The notes below the pieces were generated by a model. That model was not told the origin of the DNA and searched no databases. It worked only from the letters and a program-made list of their open reading frames with translations. A DNA stretch of 21,008 nucleotides, taken from the NCBI GenBank assembly GCA_002422125.1, contig DITF01000360.1:1-21008 (forward strand), given 5' to 3'. The position numbers and the translations under genes are program-made. Of the stretch, positions 1 to 7,468 are shown piece after piece. The stretch comes from a bacterium UBP17_UBA6191 (GTDB lineage Bacteria > Muiribacteriota > UBA6191). Within the stretch, counting starts at the first letter, position 1. Each line of letters opens with the position of its first letter.

Positions 1-502
1 TTTTAGTCAATGCTACTTTGGGAGCCTCGCCAGCCACTGGAGATCCACCGGGTAAAAAGCCCAGGCGCGTCAAATCTTCCAAATCTGTTACCTGGACGGA
101 TCCCAGATCCTGAATCTGAGGGCCAAAAATTGCGGGCATTTTTGTCTGAATCCAGTCTACGGCCTCTTTGATTCTTAGATTGCCTGGTGCCTGACAAGCT
201 CCCTTGGTAAGAATCTCCCAGTCCCGTTCCTTGGAATCGTCACCCCCAAGTACTGACAATAGCGCTTTGCGGCCATAACCAGAAGGCATCATATCGAATA
301 AAAAGGCTGGCCATGTCTTGTGCGAATAAGGCCAGAATTTGACAGGGTGTTCCAGAGAGCATTGATAACCAATTCCCTGATCTAAATAGCTGCCAATGTA
401 TTCAGGCCCATACTCAAACAGTAAAACATCAGAAAGGCTAAAAAACCCCATGGTCTGCCAGCGACCTTCTATCCAAGCCTCTAGCGTGGCATTTTTTTTC
501 AT
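1..502 (-). CDS. HipA-like serine/threonine kinase, N-terminal part (cut by window edge)
   Basis: Reading the minus strand from the ATG at 502-500 gives an open frame of 167 codons that runs off the left edge. The visible protein starts MKKNATLEAWIEGRW. It has the HipA N-terminal pattern: a short strand, then FEYGPEYIGSY, a central FDMMPSGYGRKALL (compare the family's LPDGWGRRLL), then APGNLRI, and finally LPGGSPVAGEAPKVALT, which matches the glycine-rich loop and PK of HipA kinases. The catalytic Asp and metal-binding motifs lie outside the window, so activity cannot be judged. HipA proteins phosphorylate cytoplasmic targets such as glutamyl-tRNA synthetase and are normally paired with a HipB antitoxin. 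No HipB gene lies upstream: the next gene upstream is the helicase, and a terminator sits between them. No Shine-Dalgarno is seen, and a TATAAT lies 7 bases before the ATG. Confidence 0.75.
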   Translation of the reverse strand, partial: MKKNATLEAWIEGRWQTMGFFSLSDVLLFEYGPEYIGSYLDQGIGYQCSLEHPVKFWPYSHKTWPAFLFDMMPSGYGRKALLSVLGGDDSKERDWEILTKGACQAPGNLRIKEAVDWIQTKMPAIFGPQIQDLGSVQVTDLEDLTRLGFLPGGSPVAGEAPKVALTK

Positions 503-540
503 ATTTTAATTATAATAGAAATTAAGGGCCAATAGGCAAC
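503..540 (-). promoter_or_regulatory. Putative promoter of the HipA-like gene, leaderless or nearly so
   Basis: On the minus strand a TATAAT lies at 514-509 and an overlapping TATTAT at 517-512. A TTGCCT that could act as -35 lies at 539-534, 16 bases from TATTAT or 19 from TATAAT. With TATAAT as -10 the expected start site is the A of the ATG at 502, giving a leaderless transcript. With TATTAT the leader would be about 3 bases. The -35 is weak, so this is a moderate call. Confidence 0.45.
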
Positions 541-552
541 AATAATTTCTAT

Positions 553-590
553 TAAAAAAGAAGGTTTCCGTGGGGGACCCACAGAAACCT
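553..590 (-). terminator. Intrinsic terminator of the RhlE helicase gene
   Basis: Arms at 562-574 and 578-590 form a 13-base-pair stem with a 3-base loop. The one non-Watson-Crick position is a G-U pair when read on the minus strand. On that strand the stem is followed directly by a run of six T (559-554). It lies 36 bases beyond the helicase stop codon. A smaller hairpin (602-607 with 612-617) sits between the stop and this terminator. Confidence 0.88.
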
Positions 591-626
591 GTTGAATAGC
601 TTGGACTAGTAAGTCCAGAGGGGCAA

Positions 627-1919
627 TTATCGGTGCTGACTCTGACCTTGAGGTCGGCTAGGACGATAGTGCCGTTTGGGGGCAGCCGAATTTGCTCCTT
701 GTGCGCCTTGATGGCGTTTTTGGGCCATCATGTTATTCTTCTGGCCTCGGCGCATTGGGGGCGGTGGCAATACTCTTTCAGGAGCTTTACCTGCCGCAAC
801 CAGCATTGGTCTTTTGGTCAGTTTCTCAATGTCTCTGAGGTAGGAGTATTCTTCTGGTTCACAAAAGGAATAAGCAATACCCTCAGCTCCGGCACGGGCC
901 GTACGACCAATACGATGTACATAACTTTCTGGCTCATTAGGCAGTTCAAAGTTAATCACATGGGAAATGTTGGCTACATCAATACCACGGGCCGCAATGT
1001 CTGTGGCCACTAATACTCGTGCACGACCTGAGCGAAACATATCCATAGCCTTGGTTCTAGCATTTTGCGATTTGTTTCCATGAATGGCCTGAGATTGAAT
1101 CCCAGCTTTTTCCAGATACTCGCAGACCTTATTGGCCCCATGTTTGGTACGGGTAAACACAATGACTCGAGACAACGCCTTATCCTGCAACAACTCTAAA
1201 AGTAGGGCGCGTTTTTCTGAACCGGCGACATGGTATACATGCTGCACAATTTTATCTACGGTCACAACCTCTGGTGTCACTTCCACCTTTTTGGGATTTC
1301 TAAGGATGGAGTTGGCAATATCAGCAATGGCGGCAGGCATTGTGGCTGAAAACAGAAGCGACTGCGGTTTTTCTCTGGGCAATGATTCGATGATGCGCCG
1401 TACATCCTTCTCAAATCCCATATCAAGCATTCTATCCGCCTCATCCAGCACAAAATAACGGACTTGTTTTAAGTGGACTACTCCCTGACCCATGAGGTCA
1501 AGCAATCGGCCCGGGGTTGCCACCATGATATCCACGCCACGATGAATAGCCCGTATTTGGGAATCATAGCCGACACCACCAAAAACAACGGTGTGTTTTA
1601 AGTTCATTCCCAGACTGTAAACCCCAAGATTGTCACCAATCTGGGCTGCAAGTTCTCTGGTTGGTGCCAGAATCAAGGCACGGATTTGTTTTTGTTTCCC
1701 TTTTTCCACAACCTGCTGATTCAATTTTTGCAGGATTGGCAGGGCAAAGGCCGCTGTCTTTCCGGTTCCGGTCTGGGCAATTCCCAAAACATCGTGGCCC
1801 TGCAATAAAAGCGGGATGGTCTGCTCCTGAATAGGAGTAGGGGTAGTATAGTTGGCCTCACGAACGGATCGCAAAATGGTTTCTTCCAGGCCAAGGGAAG
1901 CAAATGGAGATAAATTCAA
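627..1919 (-). CDS. rhlE: ATP-dependent DEAD-box RNA helicase, RhlE type
   Basis: A 430-residue cytoplasmic RNA helicase that uses ATP to unwind RNA duplexes in ribosome assembly or RNA turnover. All core motifs are visible: Q motif around residues 6-31 (F...G, TPIQ), Walker A AQTGTGKT at 48-55, PTREL near 86, TPGR near 135, DEAD at 159-162, SAT at 191-193, the RGID segment near 311, and HRIGRTARAG at 335-344. The tail after about 375 is basic, rich in Pro, Gln, Arg and His, and probably binds RNA; such tails are usual in RhlE. The frame begins with TTG at 1919-1917, preceded by AAGGA with 7-base spacing; no ATG start fits. It has its own promoter and terminator, so it is probably a single-gene unit. 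RhlE versus another DEAD-box subgroup is judged from overall layout. Confidence 0.93.
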   Translation of the reverse strand: MNLSPFASLGLEETILRSVREANYTTPTPIQEQTIPLLLQGHDVLGIAQTGTGKTAAFALPILQKLNQQVVEKGKQKQIRALILAPTRELAAQIGDNLGVYSLGMNLKHTVVFGGVGYDSQIRAIHRGVDIMVATPGRLLDLMGQGVVHLKQVRYFVLDEADRMLDMGFEKDVRRIIESLPREKPQSLLFSATMPAAIADIANSILRNPKKVEVTPEVVTVDKIVQHVYHVAGSEKRALLLELLQDKALSRVIVFTRTKHGANKVCEYLEKAGIQSQAIHGNKSQNARTKAMDMFRSGRARVLVATDIAARGIDVANISHVINFELPNEPESYVHRIGRTARAGAEGIAYSFCEPEEYSYLRDIEKLTKRPMLVAAGKAPERVLPPPPMRRGQKNNMMAQKRHQGAQGANSAAPKRHYRPSRPQGQSQHR

Positions 1920-1926
1920 AAAAAAG

Positions 1927-1931
1927 TCCTT
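1927..1931 (-). promoter_or_regulatory. Ribosome binding site that fixes the TTG start of rhlE
   Basis: AAGGA read on the minus strand, 7 bases before the TTG. The spacer and start codon contain a run of eight T (1925-1918), so the TTG start is embedded in a homopolymer. Confidence 0.7.
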
Positions 1932-1970
1932 GTGAATGCAGGCTAGCTGCGGGTTTGATAAAAGTCGATG

Positions 1971-1999
1971 ATTATGACCTCTGGTGCTGGATATGTCAA
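1971..1999 (-). promoter_or_regulatory. Sigma70-type promoter of the RhlE helicase gene
   Basis: On the minus strand TTGACA (1999-1994), a 17-base spacer and CATAAT (1976-1971) make a near-consensus promoter. The expected start is near 1964, giving a leader of about 45 bases before the TTG start. It lies in the 99-base gap between the helicase and the ABC permease. Confidence 0.85.
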
Positions 2000-2018
2000 G
2001 CGATTTTCCCAGATTTTC

Positions 2019-2813
2019 CTAGCTTGACGCGGATTCATACTGCCTCAGGGCCTTACTCCAGATGCGCTCAATCAGAACCCAGATAACTACGGTCAGGCCA
2101 ATCATCCACAAAAGAGATGAGAAGGCAAAGGGCGAAAAAAGAAACTGCACGGGAGCATTTCCAATTAAAAGCACAGGGATCACAAAGGTAAAAAATCGGC
2201 GCGGTAATCCGTAAAACACAAAGTCAGGCCAGCGCGATACCTGCTGAAGTTGCATGCGAAAAAAGTTGACTCCGGTACCTTCCACTAACCAGAACATGCT
2301 GGCAGAGATTAGAATTTCGAGGCTGACCAAAAACAAAAGGGCCAGGATCAGCAAAACCGGCAGCAGCATAAATTGAACCCATCCCAGCCCAGCTTTTGTT
2401 CCAAAGTGCCATAATAAAAATACGGTAACAAAGCACAAAAGCATACTGGCTGGCCGAATATGGCGTAAAAAAATCAGAAAATACAGATTGACGGGTTTGA
2501 TAATCAAAAAATCCAGATCCCCGTTACGAATTGAGGCGGAAAGAACCCAGAAACTCTCAGAAACAAAGGTCATGTGCAACTGATCCACTGTCAACAAAAA
2601 GGCCAGAAAAAACATAAACTGATTGCGATCCCAGGGGCCAACTGCGGACACATGCTGATAAATGAAGTCCACTGTGGTCAGGGTTGTGGCGTAAAACAAA
2701 AGATCCATCACAATCAAAAGCACAAAATGCATGCGATATGTGGTGGCTTCGGCCAGACAGGTGGCAAAAAATTCACGGTAGATCAGGGCGTATTTTTTTA
2801 GAGTTCCCAGCAT
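2019..2813 (-). CDS. ABC-2 type transporter permease (COG3694-like)
   Basis: A 264-residue integral membrane protein with about six hydrophobic segments, roughly residues 28-50, 65-80, 115-135, 143-175, 203-220 and 230-248. The segment RNGDLDFLIIKPVN near residue 95 is the cytoplasmic loop typical of COG3694 permeases (DUF990/ABC-2 family), where it probably contacts the ATPase. It would form the export channel with the other permease. Its ATG (2813-2811) overlaps the upstream permease stop codon by one base, so the two are translationally coupled. Substrate is unknown. Members of this family in other bacteria are mostly uncharacterised exporters; some have been linked to viologen or drug export. 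Confidence 0.87.
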   Translation of the reverse strand: MLGTLKKYALIYREFFATCLAEATTYRMHFVLLIVMDLLFYATTLTTVDFIYQHVSAVGPWDRNQFMFFLAFLLTVDQLHMTFVSESFWVLSASIRNGDLDFLIIKPVNLYFLIFLRHIRPASMLLCFVTVFLLWHFGTKAGLGWVQFMLLPVLLILALLFLVSLEILISASMFWLVEGTGVNFFRMQLQQVSRWPDFVFYGLPRRFFTFVIPVLLIGNAPVQFLFSPFAFSSLLWMIGLTVVIWVLIERIWSKALRQYESASS

Positions 2814-3613
2814 TACATCCCGGCCCCGGTATACATTCTCAGGCCCCGATTCCAGATCAGGCGAGCCAGCAGACTAGCTACCATAATCCAGAAGCAAAGG
2901 ATACCCACAGCATAAATTATTGAACCCTCTCCTGTGAGCATGGTTTTAGCCGGCACCCAGGTCAGGTAGGGGAAGGGGGAAAACATTAAGGCATCCCGCA
3001 GGCCTTGCGGGAAAAATTCAAGGGGCAATATGCTACCCGAAAGAAACTGGGCTATGATTTGAAACAGGACGCGCATGACCCAGGTCTGCTCCAGCCAGAA
3101 GGCTAAAAGCCCCAGACAGTACTGGATCAAAAACCAAAGCAGGCTGACAAAAAAACACAGAACCAGTCCCTTGACCACAAACACCAGATTGATCGCAGTA
3201 AACAGACCAAGTGAGATAGCCATCAGAAACACCACTGAGGAGGTGATGATTTGAACCGATTGCAGGGCAATAAATGAAGAGGCATGAAACTCAAACAGGG
3301 AGAATGGGTAGATCAGGTATGCAGTGATTCGACCAAGGCGAATATCTTCGGCCAGACGAGTAGAATTATGCCCTTGTGCCAGAAGCGATACGATCAAAAC
3401 CATAGCCTGATAACCAAGCATGGCTTCACGGCTCAATCCCGCCAGCTCCCGGTTGCCCTGCTGCTCATAAATAGAGGACCAAAGACTGAATTTGACAAAA
3501 AAGAAAACCAGGGCCGGACCAATCACCAATAGAAAAAAATTGACCCTATAGGCCAAAAGATTGCTCCAGGCCACATACACCGTCTGTAACCACATGGGGA
3601 ATCGAGAATTCAT
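2813..3613 (-). CDS. ABC-2 type transporter permease (COG4587-like)
   Basis: A 266-residue membrane protein with about six hydrophobic segments. The first follows a short amphipathic start (WLQTVYVAWSNLLAYR) common in this family. Near residue 190, FLSGSILPLEFFPQGLRD matches the conserved SG...PL.FFP segment of ABC-2 permeases. The cytoplasmic loop LAEDIRLGRITAYLIYPFS corresponds to the IRxGxLxxYLxxP loop of COG4587. It is the second half of a heterodimeric permease with the 264-residue protein encoded next. Its ATG overlaps the ATPase stop by four bases (ATGA type), and its own stop overlaps the next ATG by one base, so the three ABC genes form a tight unit. Confidence 0.88.
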   Translation of the reverse strand: MNSRFPMWLQTVYVAWSNLLAYRVNFFLLVIGPALVFFFVKFSLWSSIYEQQGNRELAGLSREAMLGYQAMVLIVSLLAQGHNSTRLAEDIRLGRITAYLIYPFSLFEFHASSFIALQSVQIITSSVVFLMAISLGLFTAINLVFVVKGLVLCFFVSLLWFLIQYCLGLLAFWLEQTWVMRVLFQIIAQFLSGSILPLEFFPQGLRDALMFSPFPYLTWVPAKTMLTGEGSIIYAVGILCFWIMVASLLARLIWNRGLRMYTGAGM

Positions 3614-4605
3614 GCCCCAGTCCGACTCAATAATTCCTGCATCACCCTTTCCACAGGCATTTTTTCGGTTTGAAAATCAGTCACAGGCAGATTTTGCAAA
3701 ATGGCAGCGCAGACATCTTTTAGTTTGTCCTCCGGTACTCGAAGTTCAACCTCAAGGCCCTGATTTCCAAAACTTGGGTGCCAAGGAATCAGCAGAGGGT
3801 GTTGTTCGTTCTGGGCTTGAGAGAAAAAGAATTTAACATATTTTTCCTGACCCATTAGTCCTTCAAAGGCGCGAATAGGTCCATCAAAATGTTTTTCACC
3901 ATTCATTACCAGGACAATTCTTTGGCAAAGGGCCGTAACATCTGCCATGTAATGCGAGGTCAGAATTACAGTGACTCCCCGTTCCCTATGGTAATTTAAT
4001 AAAAACTCACGGATTTTTCTTTGTGCAATTAAATCTAGGCCAATGGTGGGTTCATCCAAAAATATAATCTGAGGGTCGTGTAACAAACAGGCCATCAGCT
4101 CCAGCTTCATGCGTTCGCCTAAAGAGAGTTTGCGAATATGCACCTGAAGCTGGGGTTCAACCTCTAAAAGGCTGGCCAGATAATGGACCCTCTCCAAAAA
4201 CAAATTCTTTGGGATTTCATAATAACGCATCAACAACTGAAGCGAATCCATGGCGGGAATATCCCACCAAAGTTGGCTTTTCTGACCCATTACCAAGGCG
4301 ATTTTTTGCCGAAAGTATAAGTCTCTTTTGGCAGGCTCAAACCCCAAAACCCTTAACTGTCCAGCCGTGGGTACCACAATGCCGGTAAACATTTTCATCA
4401 GTGTGGTTTTTCCGGCCCCATTTGGCCCCAAAAGCCCAATGATTTCCCCACGACGAACTTCAAGGTATAGTGGCTTGACGGCGGCTTTCTCAATAAAATC
4501 CCGTTTCCACAGGGATTGCAGGCTCCCCATCAAGCCGGGCTTTTTCTGGTAAATGCGAAAATTTTTGCTTAATTCTTCGCAGTAAATTGCAATATCTGGG
4601 TTCAA
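3610..4605 (-). CDS. ABC transporter ATP-binding protein (COG4586-like)
   Basis: A 331-residue cytoplasmic ATPase that would power the two permeases encoded downstream. Visible motifs are Walker A GPNGAGKT (60-67), Q-loop Gln108 in MGQKSQLWW, signature LSLGERMKLEL (from 160), Walker B IIFLDEP (180-186) and switch His218 in TSHYM. The QKSQLWWDIP stretch and the roughly 40-residue N-terminal lead-in are typical of COG4586. The last 90 residues form a regulatory tail. The frame starts with TTG at 4605-4603; an in-frame stop lies shortly upstream and no ATG is available, so TTG is the best start although no good Shine-Dalgarno precedes it. Translation may depend on coupling with the peptidase gene, whose stop lies 31 bases upstream. 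Confidence 0.9.
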   Translation of the reverse strand: MNPDIAIYCEELSKNFRIYQKKPGLMGSLQSLWKRDFIEKAAVKPLYLEVRRGEIIGLLGPNGAGKTTLMKMFTGIVVPTAGQLRVLGFEPAKRDLYFRQKIALVMGQKSQLWWDIPAMDSLQLLMRYYEIPKNLFLERVHYLASLLEVEPQLQVHIRKLSLGERMKLELMACLLHDPQIIFLDEPTIGLDLIAQRKIREFLLNYHRERGVTVILTSHYMADVTALCQRIVLVMNGEKHFDGPIRAFEGLMGQEKYVKFFFSQAQNEQHPLLIPWHPSFGNQGLEVELRVPEDKLKDVCAAILQNLPVTDFQTEKMPVERVMQELLSRTGA

Positions 4606-4636
4606 GGATGGGGCTTTTTTTGAATTTTTTAGTAAA

Positions 4637-5425
4637 TTATCTTAATCCTCGAGCTGTGCAGGTGCCATTTTGTGCCGAATCGGCAGGACCACAATATATC
4701 ATGGAACCGGCTTTGACTTGGGCCAAGTGGTTTAGTGCAAAATCGAGGGCTCCATAGTTATTGTCAAAATTGTGGTTTCTACGGAATTGATCCCAGCTCG
4801 TTTGTTTGATTCCATTGCCGTTTGTGTCATAAAAATATAAAAGTCGCTTTTTGGTGTCATAGCCGACCAACATAATCCAGTGCATGGAGGGAGCAGCTCC
4901 TCCGGCCATATATCCACAACGGATCAGTACCATTACGGGGCGATTGCGAACCAGGTTTTGCACAATATCCAATATGGTGCCGCCTTCTTTGAGTTGAAAA
5001 TTACTATTGTATTGCCTTAAAAAGGAACGAGCCGAACGGGGCATGGTTCCAGTCACATCGGTGGTGGCAATCGGTTTGAAAAAACTTCGGTCGGTGGCCT
5101 TTTCCAAAAAGGCATCCCAATTCACGGTGTAGCCAATGTGCTTTAAGTAGCGGGCCATGTTGTGTGTACCACAGGTATTATATTCTTCCTGAGCGTGCAT
5201 ATCAGGCATGCGAATCAGTTTAAATCCATCCCGAGCAGTTAAATCTCCCCTAGTGGTGCTGCGGCCGTATTCCTCAGATCCGCTACTCATAAGTTTGCCT
5301 TTAACCTTGCGGAATTGGGAACCCACGGCTTCGGTTGCACTACTGGCAACTCCGGTAATGTCATCAAAATCAATGGAGGCAAAAACGCTTGGGATTGCTA
5401 GCATCAGAGTTAATAGTGTCCACAT
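4637..5425 (-). CDS. Secreted papain-like cysteine peptidase, C39-like
   Basis: A 262-residue protein with a short Sec-type signal peptide (MWTLLTLMLAIPSVFAS), so it acts in the periplasm or outside the cell. The core shows a papain-like catalytic arrangement: Gln79 six residues before Cys85 (Q..EEYNTCGTHNM), His182 in HWIMLVGYD and Asp200/Asn202 in FYDTNGNG. This fits the C39-like (Peptidase_C39_2) fold. There is no ABC transporter fused to it, unlike bacteriocin-processing C39 peptidases. Extra cysteines at 170, 245 and 256 may form disulfides. The ATG at 5425-5423 has AAGGA 8 bases upstream. It is followed after 31 bases by the ABC ATPase and is divergent from the giant-protein operon. The substrate is unknown; processing of an exported neighbour is possible but unproven. 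Confidence 0.75.
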   Translation of the reverse strand: MWTLLTLMLAIPSVFASIDFDDITGVASSATEAVGSQFRKVKGKLMSSGSEEYGRSTTRGDLTARDGFKLIRMPDMHAQEEYNTCGTHNMARYLKHIGYTVNWDAFLEKATDRSFFKPIATTDVTGTMPRSARSFLRQYNSNFQLKEGGTILDIVQNLVRNRPVMVLIRCGYMAGGAAPSMHWIMLVGYDTKKRLLYFYDTNGNGIKQTSWDQFRRNHNFDNNYGALDFALNHLAQVKAGSMIYCGPADSAQNGTCTARGLR

Positions 5426-5515
5426 AATCTAGTCCTTTCGGAACATTACTACGCAAAATGTGAAAAATGGTTACTAGAAACGAGTATGAGCACTAGACGC
5501 ATTGGACTTTTGATC

Positions 5516-5521
5516 TATAAT
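5516..5521 (+). promoter_or_regulatory. Candidate -10 box of the giant-protein operon
   Basis: A perfect TATAAT lies 18 bases before the preferred GTG start at 5540, but I see no convincing -35 at the right distance. If real, the transcript would start near 5528 and the upstream ATG at 5486 could not be the start codon. Confidence 0.35.
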
Positions 5522-5539
5522 TCTTATTATGGAGATTTT

Positions 5540-6424
5540 GTGATCAAATCTATCTATACTTTTGTTTTCCTCATGTTAAGCGGGGTTGTTTCCCTATGGG
5601 CCCAGCCTTCTATCGGCTTAATTGAGGTTCGGGCTGCGGTTTTACTGCACCCAAAAATGCGCGATTATTATTTTTCTTTATCGCGATTTCGCCGCGAATC
5701 TCCCCAGAACATACCGTTGTCCCCAGCAGAATGGGAACAAGAAATGCGTTTAAAATTCGATGAGCTTTATGCAACTTTGCAAAAACTGACCCACGAACAA
5801 AATTCTCAGAGAAAATCTCTGGATCCTAAACTATTGGAGATAGCTGCTTCTGTGTCTCCTGAAATGGTCTTAGCCGAGCAGGTGAGATTAGTTGAGGAGT
5901 ACGATAAGGCTTATGTAAACCGCCGCCGTGAGGCAGTATCTATGATTCGCAATTGGTTTTTGGATGAGACAGAGACACTGTCTGTATTTCGTGACATTGT
6001 GGCAGAGATCATGGATACCGCCAATTCGGTTGGGGAGGCTCTGGATTTACCGCTGGTTATAAGGACCAATATTTTGGGATCTGACTCCCTGCCCTCAGTT
6101 CAGGAAGACAGACTAAATCAAAAGAATTTTATGGCTTTTACGCTTCCCGGTCAGTTGTGGAATCAAACCAGTGCTCATCCTTATGGAATTTTGGACTATT
6201 ATCAGGGAAATTTCAGCTCGGCAAGTACCTTATCGGAGCGGCTATTGGCTTCTCCCGTTTTAAAGGGGGCAGTGGATCTGACTCCGCTGGTCATCGCCAG
6301 AATCTGGCAACGAATTCCCTCGGAAATTGATTTACCCCAAACTATGGTTTACCTGTATGAGAGCCTCGTTGCCATGAAGCTTGGAGACAGACACCTTGTA
6401 CTATTACCAGAGGTTCAACTGTGA
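5540..6424 (+). CDS. Exported Skp/OmpH-like protein, first of a tandem pair
   Basis: About 294 residues from the GTG at 5540. GGAG lies 5 bases before it, and this start gives a clean signal peptide (MIKSIYTFVFLMLSGVVSLWAQ). The ATG at 5486 in the same frame would put 18 hydrophilic residues in front and is less likely. The mature part begins with a short strand (IGLIEV), then HPKMRDYYF (37-45), a long helical region with heptad character (about 58-150), and a closing IVAEIMDTANSVGEALDLPLVI (153-174). This is the Skp/OmpH layout: strand, coiled-coil arm, strand. A further C-terminal domain of about 110 residues is not found in classical Skp. The next gene encodes a paralogue, and the giant protein follows. 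Periplasmic chaperone function is an inference. Confidence 0.65.
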   Translation: MIKSIYTFVFLMLSGVVSLWAQPSIGLIEVRAAVLLHPKMRDYYFSLSRFRRESPQNIPLSPAEWEQEMRLKFDELYATLQKLTHEQNSQRKSLDPKLLEIAASVSPEMVLAEQVRLVEEYDKAYVNRRREAVSMIRNWFLDETETLSVFRDIVAEIMDTANSVGEALDLPLVIRTNILGSDSLPSVQEDRLNQKNFMAFTLPGQLWNQTSAHPYGILDYYQGNFSSASTLSERLLASPVLKGAVDLTPLVIARIWQRIPSEIDLPQTMVYLYESLVAMKLGDRHLVLLPEVQL

Positions 6425-7467
6425 AGTGGATTTACCCAATACTATTTTGCCTGCTAGTCCCACCACAATTTTCGGATTCCATGGAGTCCTACCGCCAGAT
6501 TTTTGAGAGGATGAATCGTAAGGTTGAAGGGGAGACCGCGGCCAAGCCTGATGCAATTTCCCCTAAGGCAGAGCCCGCCAAAAAACTACAGGCCGCTACT
6601 ATTGAGCCTGTTTTGGTGTTTTTGTTTCATCCTCTGATGCAGGACTATCATTTTGGGGTCAATTCATTTGCGCGACCTTTAGTCAGAACAGGCAGGCAGG
6701 ATCCCAGAATTCTTCAGAAACAAAGGCATGATAATTACATAAAATTTCAAAATGAGAATCGTCAAAAGCAGGAGAGCCTTGAGCGCCTAAATCAGCAATT
6801 GGCCCAGAATCGGGAAACCTTAAAATATGAACAGTTGCTGGCTTTGGATGAGGCCACTGAAAAATTTAAGGACAACCCCAATGGCCTACAAAGCGAAATT
6901 GCTTCCATTGAGGAACGCTTCTGGGCGCAGCGACGGGAAATGGAAGCCCGTTTTGAAAACAGTCAAAAAGAATATCTGAATTGGAAGAATCAAACGGTCT
7001 CTGATGCTTGGTTACCCCAATCGGAGCGTGATGTAAGGTTAAATGCCATCGTCAAGGATATTGAGACTGAGTTAAGTGCTTTGTGCCAGGAAGAGGGGAT
7101 ATTGATTCTTCTTAAAGCCACTCGCAAAGCTAAAAATTTATCGTCCATTCCCTTTAAGGTAGAAAACCTGCCAGTGGCCGGACTTGAGTTAAATCCCCTT
7201 AAAACACTTTTGGACGGAAGGTTTTCTTTTGATCATAGTGATAGTGAAATTCGGCCAGCTCAGGTGGCCCAGGTCAGGCTGGATTACTTAAACCAGTTTG
7301 ATCAGTTCTCCAGCCTTTTAGGTGGAGTGGTTTCCGATGAAAGTTATGGGTTACAGAAAGATTTGACCCATAGTCTTCTGAAACGGTTGTGGCAAAAACA
7401 TGGCTTTGAAACGGCCCAGGTAGAAAAACTCAGTCAGTCGATTGTCTGGCTTCTGAGGGAGGAATAG
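6421..7467 (+). CDS. Exported Skp/OmpH-like protein, second of a tandem pair
   Basis: A 348-residue protein starting with GTG at 6421, overlapping the stop of the previous gene (GTGA), so translation is coupled. A signal peptide is visible (MKWIYPILFCLLVPPQFSDS). It shares the plan of its neighbour: a strand followed by HPLMQDYHF (70-78, compare HPKMRDYYF), a charged coiled coil rich in Gln, Glu and Arg (about 100-195), then IVKDIETELSALCQEEGILILL (210-231) where the neighbour has IVAEIMDTANSVGEALDLPLVI. Both also share a late LLKRLWQK / VIARIWQR motif, so the two are paralogues rather than chance coiled coils. It ends one base before the ATG of the giant gene. The likely role is a periplasmic holdase or export partner (inference). 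Confidence 0.65.
   Translation: MKWIYPILFCLLVPPQFSDSMESYRQIFERMNRKVEGETAAKPDAISPKAEPAKKLQAATIEPVLVFLFHPLMQDYHFGVNSFARPLVRTGRQDPRILQKQRHDNYIKFQNENRQKQESLERLNQQLAQNRETLKYEQLLALDEATEKFKDNPNGLQSEIASIEERFWAQRREMEARFENSQKEYLNWKNQTVSDAWLPQSERDVRLNAIVKDIETELSALCQEEGILILLKATRKAKNLSSIPFKVENLPVAGLELNPLKTLLDGRFSFDHSDSEIRPAQVAQVRLDYLNQFDQFSSLLGGVVSDESYGLQKDLTHSLLKRLWQKHGFETAQVEKLSQSIVWLLREE
7453..7462 (+). promoter_or_regulatory. Strong ribosome binding site of the giant gene
   Basis: GGGAGGA lies a few bases before the ATG at 7469, overlapping the end of the preceding coding region and its TAG stop. It is much stronger than the sites before the two small genes of the operon and suggests that the giant protein is made at a high rate. 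Confidence 0.6.
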
Positions 7468-7468
7468 T

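Noticed and set aside
3..197. Open frame of 64 codons on the minus strand
   Set aside because: It lies in another frame inside the HipA-like reading frame, which has family motifs; its composition (Arg, Gly, Ser) is that of a shadow.
633..1458. Plus-strand open frames of 126 and 108 codons
   Set aside because: Both are antisense to the RhlE helicase, which has every DEAD-box motif in frame; no ribosome binding sites or family features were seen.
5486..5539. Upstream ATG start for the first Skp-like gene
   Set aside because: It would place 18 polar residues before the signal peptide; GTG 5540 has GGAG at 5 bases and gives a normal signal peptide.
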